DNA of 45,947 nucleotides from Mucilaginibacter sp. (GTDB taxonomy: Bacteria; Bacteroidota; Bacteroidia; Sphingobacteriales; Sphingobacteriaceae), in contig NZ_JAQBOD010000067.1 in assembly GCF_028288205.1 (NCBI RefSeq), forward strand, positions 1 to 45,947, in the 5' to 3' direction. Position 1 is the first letter of the stretch. Each line of letters opens with the position of its first letter. Both the position numbers and the translations under genes were made by a program. The notes below the pieces were generated by a model, which saw only the letters and a program-made list of their open reading frames with translations, ran no database searches and was not told where the DNA came from. Shown piece after piece: positions 15,443 to 26,400 of the stretch.

Positions 15443-15786
15443 TTATTTGGATTGATGCACAAATATCTCCTTTTATTGCTTCCTGGATAAATGATAATTT
15501 CCCCAAATTAACGGCAAAGTCTGTACGTTCTTTAGGTCTTAGAGATGCTACTGACATTGAAATTTTTGATCAGGCTAGAAAAGCGAATATTACTTTGATG
15601 AGTAAGGATTATGATTTTGTTAGATTAATTGAACTGCATGGCAGCCCACCCCAATTAATTTGGATTACTTGCGGCAACACATCAAATGCAGGTATGTGTG
15701 AAATATTGAAATCTGCCTTGCAACAAGCGGTCGATTTGTTAAACAGAAAAGAAGATATTATAGAAATAAGCAACAAGCTTTCATAA
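15439..15786 (+). CDS. DUF5615 PIN-like toxin
   Basis: A 115-residue protein of the DUF5615 (PIN-like, Mut7-C-related) family. It has the expected opening IIWIDAQISPFIASWI with Asp6, the middle SVRSLGLRDATDIEIFDQAR, and MSKDYDFVRL with the second acidic pair. These acidic residues are the presumed metal-binding nuclease site. It overlaps the DUF433 gene by four bases (ATGA), typical of translationally coupled toxin-antitoxin genes. Toxicity and RNase activity are inferred from the family. The M14 peptidase gene begins 17 bp later but is unrelated in function. Confidence 0.9.
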   Translation: MIIWIDAQISPFIASWINDNFPKLTAKSVRSLGLRDATDIEIFDQARKANITLMSKDYDFVRLIELHGSPPQLIWITCGNTSNAGMCEILKSALQQAVDLLNRKEDIIEISNKLS

Positions 15787-15803
15787 AAAGTACCGGTAAT
15801 CAT

Positions 15804-18302
15804 ATGTCAAAAAAAATACTCCTCTTATTTATCTTTTTAATCATTGCCTTTTCAACATTCGCACAAAGCATTAAATCGCCATCAGAATTTTTAGGCTATC
15901 AGTTAGGCACACAATTTACCTATCAGTATCGTATAGTAGACTATTTTAAATATGTCGCCACCGAATCAAAAAATGTAAAGATGGTGCAGTTTGGCACTAC
16001 TAACGAGGGCCGCCCATTGGTGGCGATGTTCATTGCATCTGATGCAAACATTAACAGGCTGGAAGATATCCGCAAGAATAACTTAGGCCTTGCCGGATTA
16101 GGAGATAGCGGTACTGCATCAACCAATACTCCGGTAATAGTTTGGCTAAGCTACAACGTTCATGGTAACGAGCCCAGCTCGAGCGAGGCAGCTATGCAAA
16201 CCTTATTTGATATGGTTGATCCGGCTAATAACAGAACAAAAGCCTGGTTAAAAAATACGGTTGTTGTAATCGACCCCTGTTTAAACCCCGACGGCCATGA
16301 GCGGTATGTAAATTTCTATAACTCGGTAAAGGGAAGTGCACCCGATGCTAATCCGGCAGCGCGCGAACATGCGGAGCCATGGCCGGGCGGCCGGGTAAAT
16401 CATTATTATTTTGATCTGAACCGCGATTGGGCCTGGCAAACGCAAAAAGAAACGCAGGCGCGGGTAGGCTTATTTAATCAATGGCTGCCGCAGGTGCATG
16501 TTGATTTTCATGAACAGGGCTATAATTCGCCTTATTACTTTGCTCCGGCAGCCGAGCCAATGCACAGGGATATTACTGCCTGGCAAAAAGAGTTTCAAAC
16601 AATTATTGGAAAAAACAACGCCAGGTACTTTGACCAAAATGGCTGGCTATATTTTACCAAGGAAGAGTTTGATCTGCTTTATCCATCATACGGCGACACG
16701 TACCCTATCTATAACGGCTCTATAGGTATGACCTATGAGCAGGGTGGCATTGGGGCGGGCCTGGCAGTAACTACCCGCATGGGTGATGTTTTAACCTTGA
16801 AGGACCGTATCGCTCACCATCACTCAAACAGCTTAAGCACCATCGAAACCGCATCGGCTAATGCCACAAAAGCACTGGGAGAATTTAAAAAGTATTTTGA
16901 TAATAGCCGCGCCAACCCAACCGGCGATTATAAAACCTACGTTATTAAAAACGATAATCAAGATAAGTTAAACGCCCTTGCAGAGGTACTTCGCAGAAAC
17001 AGCATCCAGTATAATTATGGAGTAAAAGCCAATGCATCAGGCTTTAATTATATCAATGGTAAAACAGAACAGTTTGATGTTAATACTAATGATATGGTTG
17101 TTAGCGCTTATCAGCCAAAATCAGTATTGTTGCATGTACTGTTGGAGCCCAAAACTTTTGTGGCCGACTCTAACACATATGATATTACCGCGTGGTCATT
17201 ACCGTATGCCTATGGCTTACAGGCATACGGGCTTAAGGAGCCTATAAAAGTTGCTCCGCAACAAATGAACAGCGGATCGCTATCACCACAGCCAACAGAA
17301 TCAGCAAATAAACAACATGCTTATGCCTACGTTGCTGCCTGGCAGTCTGTTAATGATGTTAAGTTTTTGGTGGAGCTATTTAAAAAGAACATCAAGGTGC
17401 GTTATGCTGAAATCCCGTTCGAAGCCGCGGGTAAAAAATTTGGTGCCGGATCGCTTATTTTAGCAAGGGCAGGCAATGACAATGTGGATTTTGATGATAA
17501 CGTACATTATGCAGCAATGTCTGCCGGGCGCGAGCTAACTCCGCTAACAACCGGTTTTGTTGATAAAGGGGTAGACCTGGGCTCAAGCTTTATCAGGTAT
17601 ATCCATCCGCCAAAAGTAATGCTGGTATCGGGCGAAGGTGCATCCTCAGAAAGCATGGGCGAGATATGGCACTTTTTTGAGCAGCAGATAGGTTATCCCG
17701 TATCGTTGGTTAATTATAAAAACTTAAGCCGTGCTAAGCTGGGTGATTTTGACGCGATAATTTTTCCTGATGGCAATTATGATGATTTCCCGTCAGAAAA
17801 ATTGCAGAGCTGGGTTAAAGATGGCGGTAAACTGATTGTACTGCAGGACGCGGTTTCGCAACTGGCGGGCAAAAAAGGATTTGATATCAAAAGAATAGAT
17901 ACCGACACAGGCAAAACCAAACCATCTATAAGAATATATGGCGACCGCGACCGCGAATCAATCAAAACAAGCGTGCCGGGTGCTATTTATAAGATTAATT
18001 TAGATAATACCCACCCGCTGGGGTTTGGTTTCCCTAAATATTATTACACGCTTAAATTAAGTGATGATGTTTATCCCCTTTTAGACGATGGCAACTGGAA
18101 CGTAGGCACCATTAAGAAAGACGCGTACGTTTCTGGTTTCGTTGGCGAAAAAAGCAAAGAGAAAATAAAAGACGGGTTATTATTAGGCGTACAATCTATG
18201 GGCCGGGGCTCTGTAGTGTATTTGGTTGACGACCCATTATTCCGCGGTTTTTGGGAAAATGGTAAGCTGTTGTTTAGCAATGCGGTATTTATGGTGCAAT
18301 GA
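15804..18302 (+). CDS. Secreted M14-family zinc carboxypeptidase
   Basis: An 832-residue protein with an N-terminal signal peptide (about residues 1-20, ending STFAQ), so it is exported. The M14 domain spans about residues 35-350. Zinc ligands fit His120 and Glu123 in NVHGNEPSSSEA and His236 in VDFHEQG, the substrate Arg region is FDLNRDWAW, and the likely catalytic Glu312 is in MTYEQGG. The remaining about 450 residues hold a glutamine-amidotransferase-like segment (VSGEGASSESMGEIWHFFE, and DAIIFPDGNYDDFPSE), as in other large Bacteroidota M14 proteins. It probably digests peptides in the periplasm or outside the cell. Its stop is 55 bp from the convergent receptor gene. Confidence 0.93.
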   Translation: MSKKILLLFIFLIIAFSTFAQSIKSPSEFLGYQLGTQFTYQYRIVDYFKYVATESKNVKMVQFGTTNEGRPLVAMFIASDANINRLEDIRKNNLGLAGLGDSGTASTNTPVIVWLSYNVHGNEPSSSEAAMQTLFDMVDPANNRTKAWLKNTVVVIDPCLNPDGHERYVNFYNSVKGSAPDANPAAREHAEPWPGGRVNHYYFDLNRDWAWQTQKETQARVGLFNQWLPQVHVDFHEQGYNSPYYFAPAAEPMHRDITAWQKEFQTIIGKNNARYFDQNGWLYFTKEEFDLLYPSYGDTYPIYNGSIGMTYEQGGIGAGLAVTTRMGDVLTLKDRIAHHHSNSLSTIETASANATKALGEFKKYFDNSRANPTGDYKTYVIKNDNQDKLNALAEVLRRNSIQYNYGVKANASGFNYINGKTEQFDVNTNDMVVSAYQPKSVLLHVLLEPKTFVADSNTYDITAWSLPYAYGLQAYGLKEPIKVAPQQMNSGSLSPQPTESANKQHAYAYVAAWQSVNDVKFLVELFKKNIKVRYAEIPFEAAGKKFGAGSLILARAGNDNVDFDDNVHYAAMSAGRELTPLTTGFVDKGVDLGSSFIRYIHPPKVMLVSGEGASSESMGEIWHFFEQQIGYPVSLVNYKNLSRAKLGDFDAIIFPDGNYDDFPSEKLQSWVKDGGKLIVLQDAVSQLAGKKGFDIKRIDTDTGKTKPSIRIYGDRDRESIKTSVPGAIYKINLDNTHPLGFGFPKYYYTLKLSDDVYPLLDDGNWNVGTIKKDAYVSGFVGEKSKEKIKDGLLLGVQSMGRGSVVYLVDDPLFRGFWENGKLLFSNAVFMVQ

Positions 18303-18357
18303 GCAGTTGGCAGTTTGCAAGTGGACAGTTAGCAGTTAACTGCTGCCCACTGCCAGC
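18303..18357. repeat. Short-period repeat with inverted arms between convergent genes
   Basis: The whole 55-bp gap is made of CAGTTGGCAGTTTGC-like words of about seven bases, ending in their complement (CTGCCCACTGCCAGC). A palindrome GCAGTTAACTGC is at its centre. It could fold as a hairpin and serve both convergent genes as a terminator. Confidence 0.55.
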
Positions 18358-20802
18358 TTAATTACCACCCCCTACTCTTCCTTTTTCATCTTCTGCGCCG
18401 CCGCGGTGTTCGCGTTTCTTAATTTTTGAATTGCCAAAGTTGTAGGTAATATTAAGTTTTAATAAGCGGGAATCGCTTTTTTGCCTAACAATAAAATTAT
18501 TGGTTAGCTCATTACTGCTGATATTATTGCGGCGCATGTTAAATATATCATCCAGGCCTACTTTAACATTAAACTTTTTATTTGCAAATGAGCGGCTTAA
18601 GGCGGCATCAATGCCATACTTAGGGAATATGTTATAAATGCCATAAGTTAATGAAGAATTATAATTGCCCGATATTTCTGCCTTAAATTTGCCGAACAAT
18701 AGGGTTTGCGTTGTTCTGAAAACGAATGCTGCACGCCCGTTGTCAACATTTCCTCCATATAAACCGTTTGATTTAAAGCCCAGGTAAAACCCGTTAAAGT
18801 TAAAGCTGCCTGTCCACCAGTTAGTGATGGTATAAGGTGAATATATATTAATGTTATAGCTGTTTTGTACCTGCAGGTTATCGTTGGTTTGAAACGATTT
18901 GTTCCCCTGGGTCAGGATCAGTTCGGTAATCACATCAGTAGTACGGCTGTAACCCACGCTAACGTTGACCGTTTTATTATAGGTATAATCAAATTCGAAG
19001 TTATTGGTGTATTGCGGTTTTAAAAATGCATTCCCTTTTGAAAAGGTATAAGGGTCAAGATAATAAATAAAAGGGTTAAGGTTACCATAACCGGGGCGGT
19101 CAATACGGCGGCTGTAGGATAGGCTGATCTCATTTTTCTTATCCAGCGTGCGGTTCAGGAACACACTCGGAAACAAATTAAAATAACTGCGGTCCACCTG
19201 TGTACTGCCCACCAGGTTACCATTTGATTGGGTGTATTCGCCACGCAGGCCCACCTGTACCGATCCGTTTTTAAACTGTTTATTCAGGTTTATGTAACCG
19301 GCATCTATTTTTTCAGAATAAATAAAACGATTAGTGCGGGTTGTGTCATTTATATATGTACCGTCAACCAGGGCCTTTTGCGCCCGCAGATCATTATCGG
19401 TTTTAACACTGCTTAATTTTGCTCCTGCTTCCAGCTTTATAGTCTTGGTAAGCGGTTTGGCATAATCAGCCTTGCCAGAGTAAATCTCAATAGTTGATGG
19501 CGTTTGGTTGCGCAGCAACAATGGGTCGTGTTGTTTGCTGCCATTTGCAAGAAAATAGTCTGTATTGTATTGTGCAATAGAGTTATTATTGAACTTTGAA
19601 TAATCCAAATCAATACTTAACTCCTGCCCAAGTGTATCTATTTTATACCGGTCATTCACATTGAAGGCAAGGTTTTTATAAGATTGTTTAATGCTCGAAG
19701 AAGTATTTAATGACGAATCTGCAACGCCCGATACAGCTCCTATAGTAGTAGGGGTAAAATTATTGTCGTTCTCCGTGTTTGAATAGCCACTTATCACGAA
19801 ACCTATGATGTGTTTACTGGTCAGGTCGTAGTCGGCTCCGGTATTATAATTATTATAATGATTGGTTTGCGACATTTGCGTTAGCTGATCAAAATAAGTG
19901 TGCTTGCCGGTATTATCAGTAATGATCCGGCTAATATCCAGGTCGCGGTAACGTGGGTTATCGCCATGGCTAAATGTGCCGAAAAGATTAAGGTTACCTT
20001 CTTTATGATTTAAATTAAGGCTCATGTTATCCCGTGGATGTTTACTGTAGCCACCACCTATATTAACACTACCATTGGTGCCACTCTGCTTGTTCTTTTT
20101 TAGTTTGATGTTGATGATACCCGAGTTACCTGCCGCATCATATTTAGCTGATGGGTTGGTAATGATCTCGATGGATTGTATGGTAGTGCCATCGGTCGAT
20201 CGCAGCAACGTGGCCAGCTGTGCTGCCGACAAATAGGTCAGCTTATCATTTATCATTACGGTTACGCCCTGTTTTCCTTTCAGGCTGATGTTATCATCTT
20301 TATCAACCGTTACGCCGGGCGCCCTTTCTAAAATTTCCATAGCGGTGTTGCCTGCCGCCAGAACGCTGTTTTCAACATTCATTACGGTGCGGTCTATTTT
20401 GCGCTCAATTAATGGCCTTGATGAGGTAATGGTGACCGTATTTAAACTTTTCACATTAGGGTGCATAGTTAGATCAGGAACGGCAAGGCGTGCGTTGGTT
20501 ACGCTGAATACCGCGCTTGCCACTTTATTATATCCCACAGTTGTTCCTTTAACTATATAATTGCCCGGGGTAATGTTGTCAAAAGAATATACGCCGTCGC
20601 CATTGGTAAGTGTGCCCTTCACAACGGTAGAGTCTGTTGCTTTTAGCAGGCTAACGGTAGCGTAATCTATAGGTGTATTTTGCTCGCCAACCAGCTTGCC
20701 TGTTATGGTAATGGTTGATTTTGCTGTTTGCGCAAATGCGGTGCTAAAGCCCAATATTGTTAATAACAGCGTATAATATATTTTAGTAGTGATTGATTTC
20801 AT
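18358..20802 (-). CDS. TonB-dependent receptor-like outer-membrane beta-barrel protein
   Basis: An 814-residue outer-membrane protein. The signal peptide covers about residues 1-24 (FSTAFAQ). A carboxypeptidase-regulatory-like domain follows at 28-110 (ITGKLVGEQNTPIDYATVSLL and later GVYSFDNITPGNY). A plug-like region at about 115-235 contains LERAPGVTVDKDDNISLKGK and the Ser/Asp-rich IEIITNPSAKYDAAGNSGIINI. The C-terminal barrel of the OMP_b-brl_3 type has long aromatic strands. The ligand is unknown and there is no SusD partner. The last residues after the final strand (KKREHRGGAEDEKGRVGGGN) form a charged tail rather than ending in a terminal aromatic residue. Confidence 0.9.
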   Translation of the reverse strand: MKSITTKIYYTLLLTILGFSTAFAQTAKSTITITGKLVGEQNTPIDYATVSLLKATDSTVVKGTLTNGDGVYSFDNITPGNYIVKGTTVGYNKVASAVFSVTNARLAVPDLTMHPNVKSLNTVTITSSRPLIERKIDRTVMNVENSVLAAGNTAMEILERAPGVTVDKDDNISLKGKQGVTVMINDKLTYLSAAQLATLLRSTDGTTIQSIEIITNPSAKYDAAGNSGIINIKLKKNKQSGTNGSVNIGGGYSKHPRDNMSLNLNHKEGNLNLFGTFSHGDNPRYRDLDISRIITDNTGKHTYFDQLTQMSQTNHYNNYNTGADYDLTSKHIIGFVISGYSNTENDNNFTPTTIGAVSGVADSSLNTSSSIKQSYKNLAFNVNDRYKIDTLGQELSIDLDYSKFNNNSIAQYNTDYFLANGSKQHDPLLLRNQTPSTIEIYSGKADYAKPLTKTIKLEAGAKLSSVKTDNDLRAQKALVDGTYINDTTRTNRFIYSEKIDAGYINLNKQFKNGSVQVGLRGEYTQSNGNLVGSTQVDRSYFNLFPSVFLNRTLDKKNEISLSYSRRIDRPGYGNLNPFIYYLDPYTFSKGNAFLKPQYTNNFEFDYTYNKTVNVSVGYSRTTDVITELILTQGNKSFQTNDNLQVQNSYNINIYSPYTITNWWTGSFNFNGFYLGFKSNGLYGGNVDNGRAAFVFRTTQTLLFGKFKAEISGNYNSSLTYGIYNIFPKYGIDAALSRSFANKKFNVKVGLDDIFNMRRNNISSNELTNNFIVRQKSDSRLLKLNITYNFGNSKIKKREHRGGAEDEKGRVGGGN

Positions 20803-20995
20803 AAGTATAAATTTTAGGCAATAGTATGCCAGTGAAGGATTTTTTCCTTCTTTTTTAGTTTGTTAATTAAGGTTTGATATTTTTATTTAACCGGCTTTGT
20901 TTCCCGGCTGTTGTTCTTCATAGCGTATCTTTTTAAATGCCGGGGCAAATGTTTTATATAAGATGCATAAAAGGGGGTTAAGGTTACAAATTGAT

Positions 20996-21217
20996 TTAAT
21001 TTTTTAATGCGGGGAAAAGTGCACCTAATAAATCATCTAAAAGTGAAAAGGTTATGGAAGGCGATTTACTATGGGTACTACATAAGTCATTCTTTTCTGC
21101 CACATGCTTTTCTGCTTTAGTAGTAATAGGAGTTATACTATTAATATATAAGGTTAATATAAGCCCGCCAATAAGCAGCAGACTTATATACCTTATATAT
21201 GTAACAAATAGTTTCAT
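20996..21217 (-). CDS. Small membrane-anchored protein coupled to the PspC gene
   Basis: A 73-residue protein not recognised as any family. It has one hydrophobic segment (about residues 8-28) and a soluble tail of about 45 residues ending in SLLDDLLGALFPALKN. Its ATG overlaps the stop codon of the upstream PspC gene by one base (TAATG), a classic arrangement for translational coupling. That is the main reason to think it is a real gene. It would be third in the PadR-PspC operon. The 190 bp beyond its stop hold no other gene. Confidence 0.6.
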   Translation of the reverse strand: MKLFVTYIRYISLLLIGGLILTLYINSITPITTKAEKHVAEKNDLCSTHSKSPSITFSLLDDLLGALFPALKN

Positions 21218-22863
21218 TATTTAACTTTTGCAGGTTTTGCAACTTTAGCCGAATCTGGTTTTATTACCGGGGTAACCAATGTATCTATTTTACATTCCAG
21301 TCCGTTAACTGTCATGATAAATGTGGCCGATGTTGCGTCAGGCTTTTTGTTGCTTTCTTTGCATTCGCGCACATTGATACCGTTTCTCAAGAACTCATTT
21401 AACCTTTCATCAATTATCAGGGTTGAATTTAAAGGCATCTTTAAAGTAAGTTCAATTTCCTGGTCGTGCCATGATTCGCCTGGCATTCTTTGCAGATACC
21501 GGTCGAATTTTAAAATTGAGTCCTGCTGTACAAATATATACCGGGTATTGCGCGCGTTTAATAATGCGTCATCATAGTGGCTGCCCTTGGCATGAAAGGT
21601 CTCGATCAGAACAGGTTGGCTCACGTCGCTTTTTTCTATTTTGATGGAAAGGTTATCCGGTTCAAAATCATTATTCTCATCGGTAACAACCATGTTTTGA
21701 AAATGTGATTTCATATCGAGCCTAACACTATCATCATGTGAAAAGTATTTTACATCATTAAGTTTTAAATAATAGGTGTTTTTAGGGGTAGGAGCTATTG
21801 TAACTGTTTGGTTAAAGCTGGCGGATGACCTGAAACCGGCTGCAATTTTTGAGCCGTAAAAAACCAGTACCCCAACAGCAAATAACCAGGCTACAAATAT
21901 TACAGAGGCAATTGACTTATCGATAGTGCGGGTATTAAATATTGCTTTAATAGTTAATAAGAAAATAGCAAGTACAGGAATAAAGGCCGCAATAAAGCCG
22001 GATACATATATTCTGTTTGCATATTCATTTAACATGACGCTAAATGGGAACATGTGCGTATGTGAGTCGCCCCATACGGTTGCAAGGCCCAGGCAAACTA
22101 CCAGGAATATGGCAAAGCCTAAACAGGCCAATAGTATCATTATGCCCAATATTTTAATAAATATTTTACCGGCACCTCTGATAAATTTACCTAAGTGGAA
22201 AAAGAACTCATTTATGAAGTCTCTAAACTTATATACAAGGGGCTTTGCTTCTTCCTGCAAATTTGTTAAGTGGTTGCGCACAGCACTTAATTCTTCTTCG
22301 AAGTTGTTTTTAAAACCCTGAAGATTTAGCTTTTCGCCCTTCATGGCCATGCGGTCTGCACGGGTAATAGCGCGGGGGATTATTATCCACAATATAGCAT
22401 ACAATAAAACGCCGGTTCCAAAAAAAGCAGCAGACAAGGCAAAGGCCAGCCTTACCCATATAGTTTGTATATCAAAGTAATTTGCCAGCCCGGCACAAAC
22501 ACCACCTAACAAATGATCGTCCGGATCGCGGAACAACGCACGTGTGGCGCTATTATTATAGGTATAGTTATTGTGTGTGGATGATGTTTCTTCTTCGGCA
22601 TGTTCAAAATCTTCAACTGTGCCCATTTGCTCAATAATCAGCCTAACATCCTGCTCAACTATAACCTGTTTGTTTTCACGGGCCAGTATATCAGTAAACA
22701 TTTCGGCAATGCGGTTTTCAATATCTGTTGTAATTTCAAGGCTGTCTGCCGAGTTTAAAAAATGACGTTTTACATCCGTCATATAAGTTTTTAATGTTTC
22801 GTAGGCATCTTCTTCAATATGAAAAACGGTGCCGTTTATGTTTATAATGATCGTTTTGTTCAT
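21217..22863 (-). CDS. PspC-domain membrane protein
   Basis: A 548-residue envelope protein. The N-terminal 95 residues form a soluble region rich in charged helices (IEEDAYETLKTYMTDVKRHF). The PspC domain is at about 106-165, with FRDPDDHLLGGVCAGLANYFDIQ and then VLLYAILWIIIPRA. Further hydrophobic helices lie near 238-265, 290-315 and 325-350, and a mostly beta periplasmic C-terminal domain follows. PspC proteins are membrane stress sensors in the phage-shock response, and this long form is common in Bacteroidota, where it is encoded beside a PadR regulator. It follows that regulator by 24 bp here, so PadR probably controls it. Confidence 0.92.
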   Translation of the reverse strand: MNKTIIININGTVFHIEEDAYETLKTYMTDVKRHFLNSADSLEITTDIENRIAEMFTDILARENKQVIVEQDVRLIIEQMGTVEDFEHAEEETSSTHNNYTYNNSATRALFRDPDDHLLGGVCAGLANYFDIQTIWVRLAFALSAAFFGTGVLLYAILWIIIPRAITRADRMAMKGEKLNLQGFKNNFEEELSAVRNHLTNLQEEAKPLVYKFRDFINEFFFHLGKFIRGAGKIFIKILGIMILLACLGFAIFLVVCLGLATVWGDSHTHMFPFSVMLNEYANRIYVSGFIAAFIPVLAIFLLTIKAIFNTRTIDKSIASVIFVAWLFAVGVLVFYGSKIAAGFRSSASFNQTVTIAPTPKNTYYLKLNDVKYFSHDDSVRLDMKSHFQNMVVTDENNDFEPDNLSIKIEKSDVSQPVLIETFHAKGSHYDDALLNARNTRYIFVQQDSILKFDRYLQRMPGESWHDQEIELTLKMPLNSTLIIDERLNEFLRNGINVRECKESNKKPDATSATFIMTVNGLECKIDTLVTPVIKPDSAKVAKPAKVK

Positions 22864-22887
22864 GATATGATATTTTATCGGTTTGGT

Positions 22888-23220
22888 TTATTTCTTTTTT
22901 CCAATAGTGGTTTGTACTGCAAAGGCAAGCTCCTGCCAGGTTTTATCCAACTGTTCCAGCGTCTTCCGGCCTTCATCAGATAGCGCATAATATTTTCTTG
23001 GCGGCCCAGACGTTGATTCAACCCAATTATAAGTAAGCAGGCCATTGTTTTTTAACCGCGTTAATAATGGATATAAAGTGCCCTCTACAACAAGTAGTTG
23101 TGCTTTTTTAAGCTCGGCAATTATATCAGAGGCGTAAGTTTCGTCACGGGCTATGATTGATAGTATGCAATACTCCAATATACCCTTACGCATTTGTGTT
23201 TGTGTGTTTTCTGCAATCAT
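22888..23220 (-). CDS. PadR-family transcriptional regulator
   Basis: A 110-residue winged-helix protein. It has the PadR start RKGILEYCILSIIARDETYASDII, the recognition region VVEGTLYPLLTRLKNNGLLTY, and the wing ESTSGPPRKYYALSDEGRKTLE. PadR regulators usually repress a neighbouring operon and are released by a ligand or stress. The gene heads the minus-strand unit PadR, PspC, small protein, and probably autoregulates it. It diverges from the SusC gene at 23407 across a 186-bp AT-rich gap. Confidence 0.95.
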   Translation of the reverse strand: MIAENTQTQMRKGILEYCILSIIARDETYASDIIAELKKAQLLVVEGTLYPLLTRLKNNGLLTYNWVESTSGPPRKYYALSDEGRKTLEQLDKTWQELAFAVQTTIGKKK

Positions 23221-23335
23221 ATGGCAAAGATATATGCTTTAAAATGTATTATGCAATACATGGTACTAAATAATTTAATATTTTTTAATTAAATGCACTT
23301 TTCGGAAAAAAACTTTCAATTTTTTAACGATTTTA

Positions 23336-23367
23336 TTTGTCTTTTTGATAATGGAACACTACTTTTA
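23336..23367 (+). promoter_or_regulatory. Probable promoter of the first susC-like operon
   Basis: TTTG at 23336-23339 and TACTTTTA at 23360-23367 (one base from TAnnTTTG) are 20 bases apart, a spacing usual for Bacteroidota promoters. This leaves a leader of about 35 bases before the ATG at 23407. Confidence 0.45.
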
Positions 23368-23406
23368 TAATTAATTAACTATTAACTGATCTTATTATTA
23401 ACAAAC

Positions 23407-26400
23407 ATGAAAAAACTTCTACTAGTAAGTTTGTGTTTTCTGGTGTTATGCGTAACACAAGTATTCGCACAAAACCGTACAGTTACTGGTACGGTTACCG
23501 CCAAGGATGATGGCCTACCCATTCCGGGAGTAACAGTAAAAATTAAAGGAACAAGTGTTGGAGTGCCAACAGATGTGAATGGTAAATTTTCGATAAGCGC
23601 TCCACCTACCGCGGTGTTAGTGTTCAACTTTATCGGTTACGCAAGCCAAGAAGTATCTGCCAGCAGCACTCAACTAAAAGTGATGCTTGAAACTACAACC
23701 AACCAATTAAGTGAGGTTGTGGTTAATACCGCTTTTGGTGTTAAAAGGACCTCAGAAAGCTTGGGCTACACTACAACTTCGGTTAGTGCCAAGGAGCTTA
23801 AGCACGGTGGTGTTACCAACTTTACCAACGGCCTGGCCGGTAAGGTAGCAGGTTTGGTAGTTACAACGCAGGACAACGGCATTAATCCTGCCACACGTTT
23901 TACCCTGCGCGGTACACGCCACATTAATGGCAACAACTTCGCGTTGGTGGTTTTAAACGGTGTGCCAATCTCGCCAAATGATGTTAACACCATCAGCCCG
24001 GACGACATTGAGAGTGTTGACGTGCTGAACGGTGCGGCAGCATCAGCATTGTATGGTTCTGAGGCATCTAACGGTGTAATGGTAATCACCACTAAAAAAG
24101 GTTCGTCTAATGGCGCTCCGCAGATTAGTTACAGTAATACTTACCAGTTAGAGAAGCTTGCAAACATACCTGCTACTCAAAAACTTTTTGGTAGCTATGG
24201 TGGTGAAACCGGCGATCTTGATCCTAACACAGGTTTTATTACTCACCCAATCTCTTACGAAAACCAATCTTACGGCCCTTTATATGATGGCAGCCTGCAA
24301 GTGTTAGGTATTCCTTTGGAAAACGGTACCACACAGAAATATCCTTATTCACACATTAACCCCGATTCACGCTGGGGTTTCTACCAGACTGCCCATACCG
24401 AGCAAAATGCACTTTCATATTCACAAGGTGACGCTGCTACAGGTAATACCTTTAACTTGTCTTTAAACCGCCTGGATAAAACCGCTATTACACCCGGCGA
24501 TACCTACCAACGTACCATAGTACGGATATCGGCAGCGCATACTTATGGCAAATTTAAAGCGGATTTCACAGCGAGTTACTCTAAATCAGATCAAAGCACC
24601 GGCGCTGATCCGATAAACACATTGATAAACACCCCATCATGGGTGCCGTTGCAAAATTTCCAAAATATTTATTCAGATTTTGCTGACCGGAATACCTATT
24701 TCAACTCTTACAATACCAACCCATATGCAGGTATAGCAGAGTCAAGGACAAATGTACGTCAGGATGCGTTCAATGGTAGTTTTAGCGGTGTGTACACCTT
24801 TAACAAGTGGCTTGATGCGACTTATCGTTTAGCTACTAACTTTGGTACTTATCAGTCTCAATTTACGCAACGCCAACGTAATTATAGCCAGTATGCACTT
24901 TCTGATCCGGGAGGTACCGGTAACCGCGCTTCAGGTGTAGGTACGCCGATCTTCCCTGGCCAGGTAACAAATATTTCCCAGTTTGGTGATGCTTCTAACT
25001 CAACAGGAGCAGGACCGCAAGGCTTTGCACGTACCACACAAGACATGTTGGTTCACTTTCAACATGATTTTCTGACAAATTTTAAAGCTGACGCCCGTAT
25101 AGGTGCTACCATTTGGGAAGAAAATTATAACCGTATCACCAACAGCAGCACAAGTTTGTTTATCCAGGATTTTTATAACATCGGATATATCTCAGGCCAG
25201 CCTACAACTACCCAGGAAAGTGCTAAAATCAGACAGACCGGTTATTTTGGCGACCTAAACTTAGCCTATAAGAATGTTGCTTTTATCGAAGGAACTGTAC
25301 GTAACGAACATGATTCTCGTCTTGCAGAGTCTGTACGTTCTATTTGGTTCCCATCTGCCAACGCCTCAATTGTGTTAACAAATGCTATACCGGCATTAAA
25401 AGACAACAAATATATCAGCTACTTAAAAGTAAGAGGTGGCTGGGCCGAAGTGGGTGACGTAAACATTGGTCCTTATCTTTACCAACCAACCAGCTTCTCT
25501 GTACCAAGCGTAGCTTCCGGAGGCTTTCCTTACGGAAGCTTAACCGCTTTATACCCTTCAGCCAACTTAAACAACCCGGCATTAAAGCCTGAGGTTACCA
25601 GGGAAACAGAATTGGGCCTGGAGTTAGGCTTGTTTGACGGACGAATTACAGGTTCTGCTACTTATTATAATAACCACACCACTAATCAAACCCTACAGGT
25701 TACAACTTCACCATCAATCGGTTATACAAGTACCACGCTTAATGTGGGCGATGTAAGAAACTATGGTATGGAGTTTAGATTAAGTGGCCAGGTTTTAACC
25801 AAAGCGAAGAATAAAGTAGGGTTAGATTTGAGCGGAAACCTGGCTATCCAGGATTCAAAAGTTCTTTCGATTATACCCGGGATAAATGCAATATCCATTA
25901 CAAACAATAACCAGGCTATTGTAGGGTTAGCATTCCCACAATTAGTAGGTACCGATATATTGCGCGATGGCCAGGGCCATGCTGTAGTAAACGCTGCTAC
26001 CGGTTACCCGGTAGCCGACCCTACTGTGCGCCCGCTGGGCCGTACCACACCTAAGTATATATTAGGTTTAACGCAAACAGTAAGTTATAAATTTATTACG
26101 CTAACCGTTACCAGTGAATTCCGTACAGGGTATGTAGTATATCTTGACGGTTTAAGAACCCTAACAGGCGCTGGTATATCAGCATTTTCTGCCTCTACAG
26201 GCCGTAGCCGTTTTGTGTTCCCTAACTCAGTAATTAATACCGGGACTACCGCCGCCCCTGTATACGTAACTAATACTAATTCAGCCATTAGTGAAGGCAA
26301 CATTAACTTCTGGGATAGCGGCGCGTTTTATAACGCAAATACAACCTACACAACCAGTGGTGCATATTGGAAACTAAGAGAGGCCGATCTGGTATTTGAT

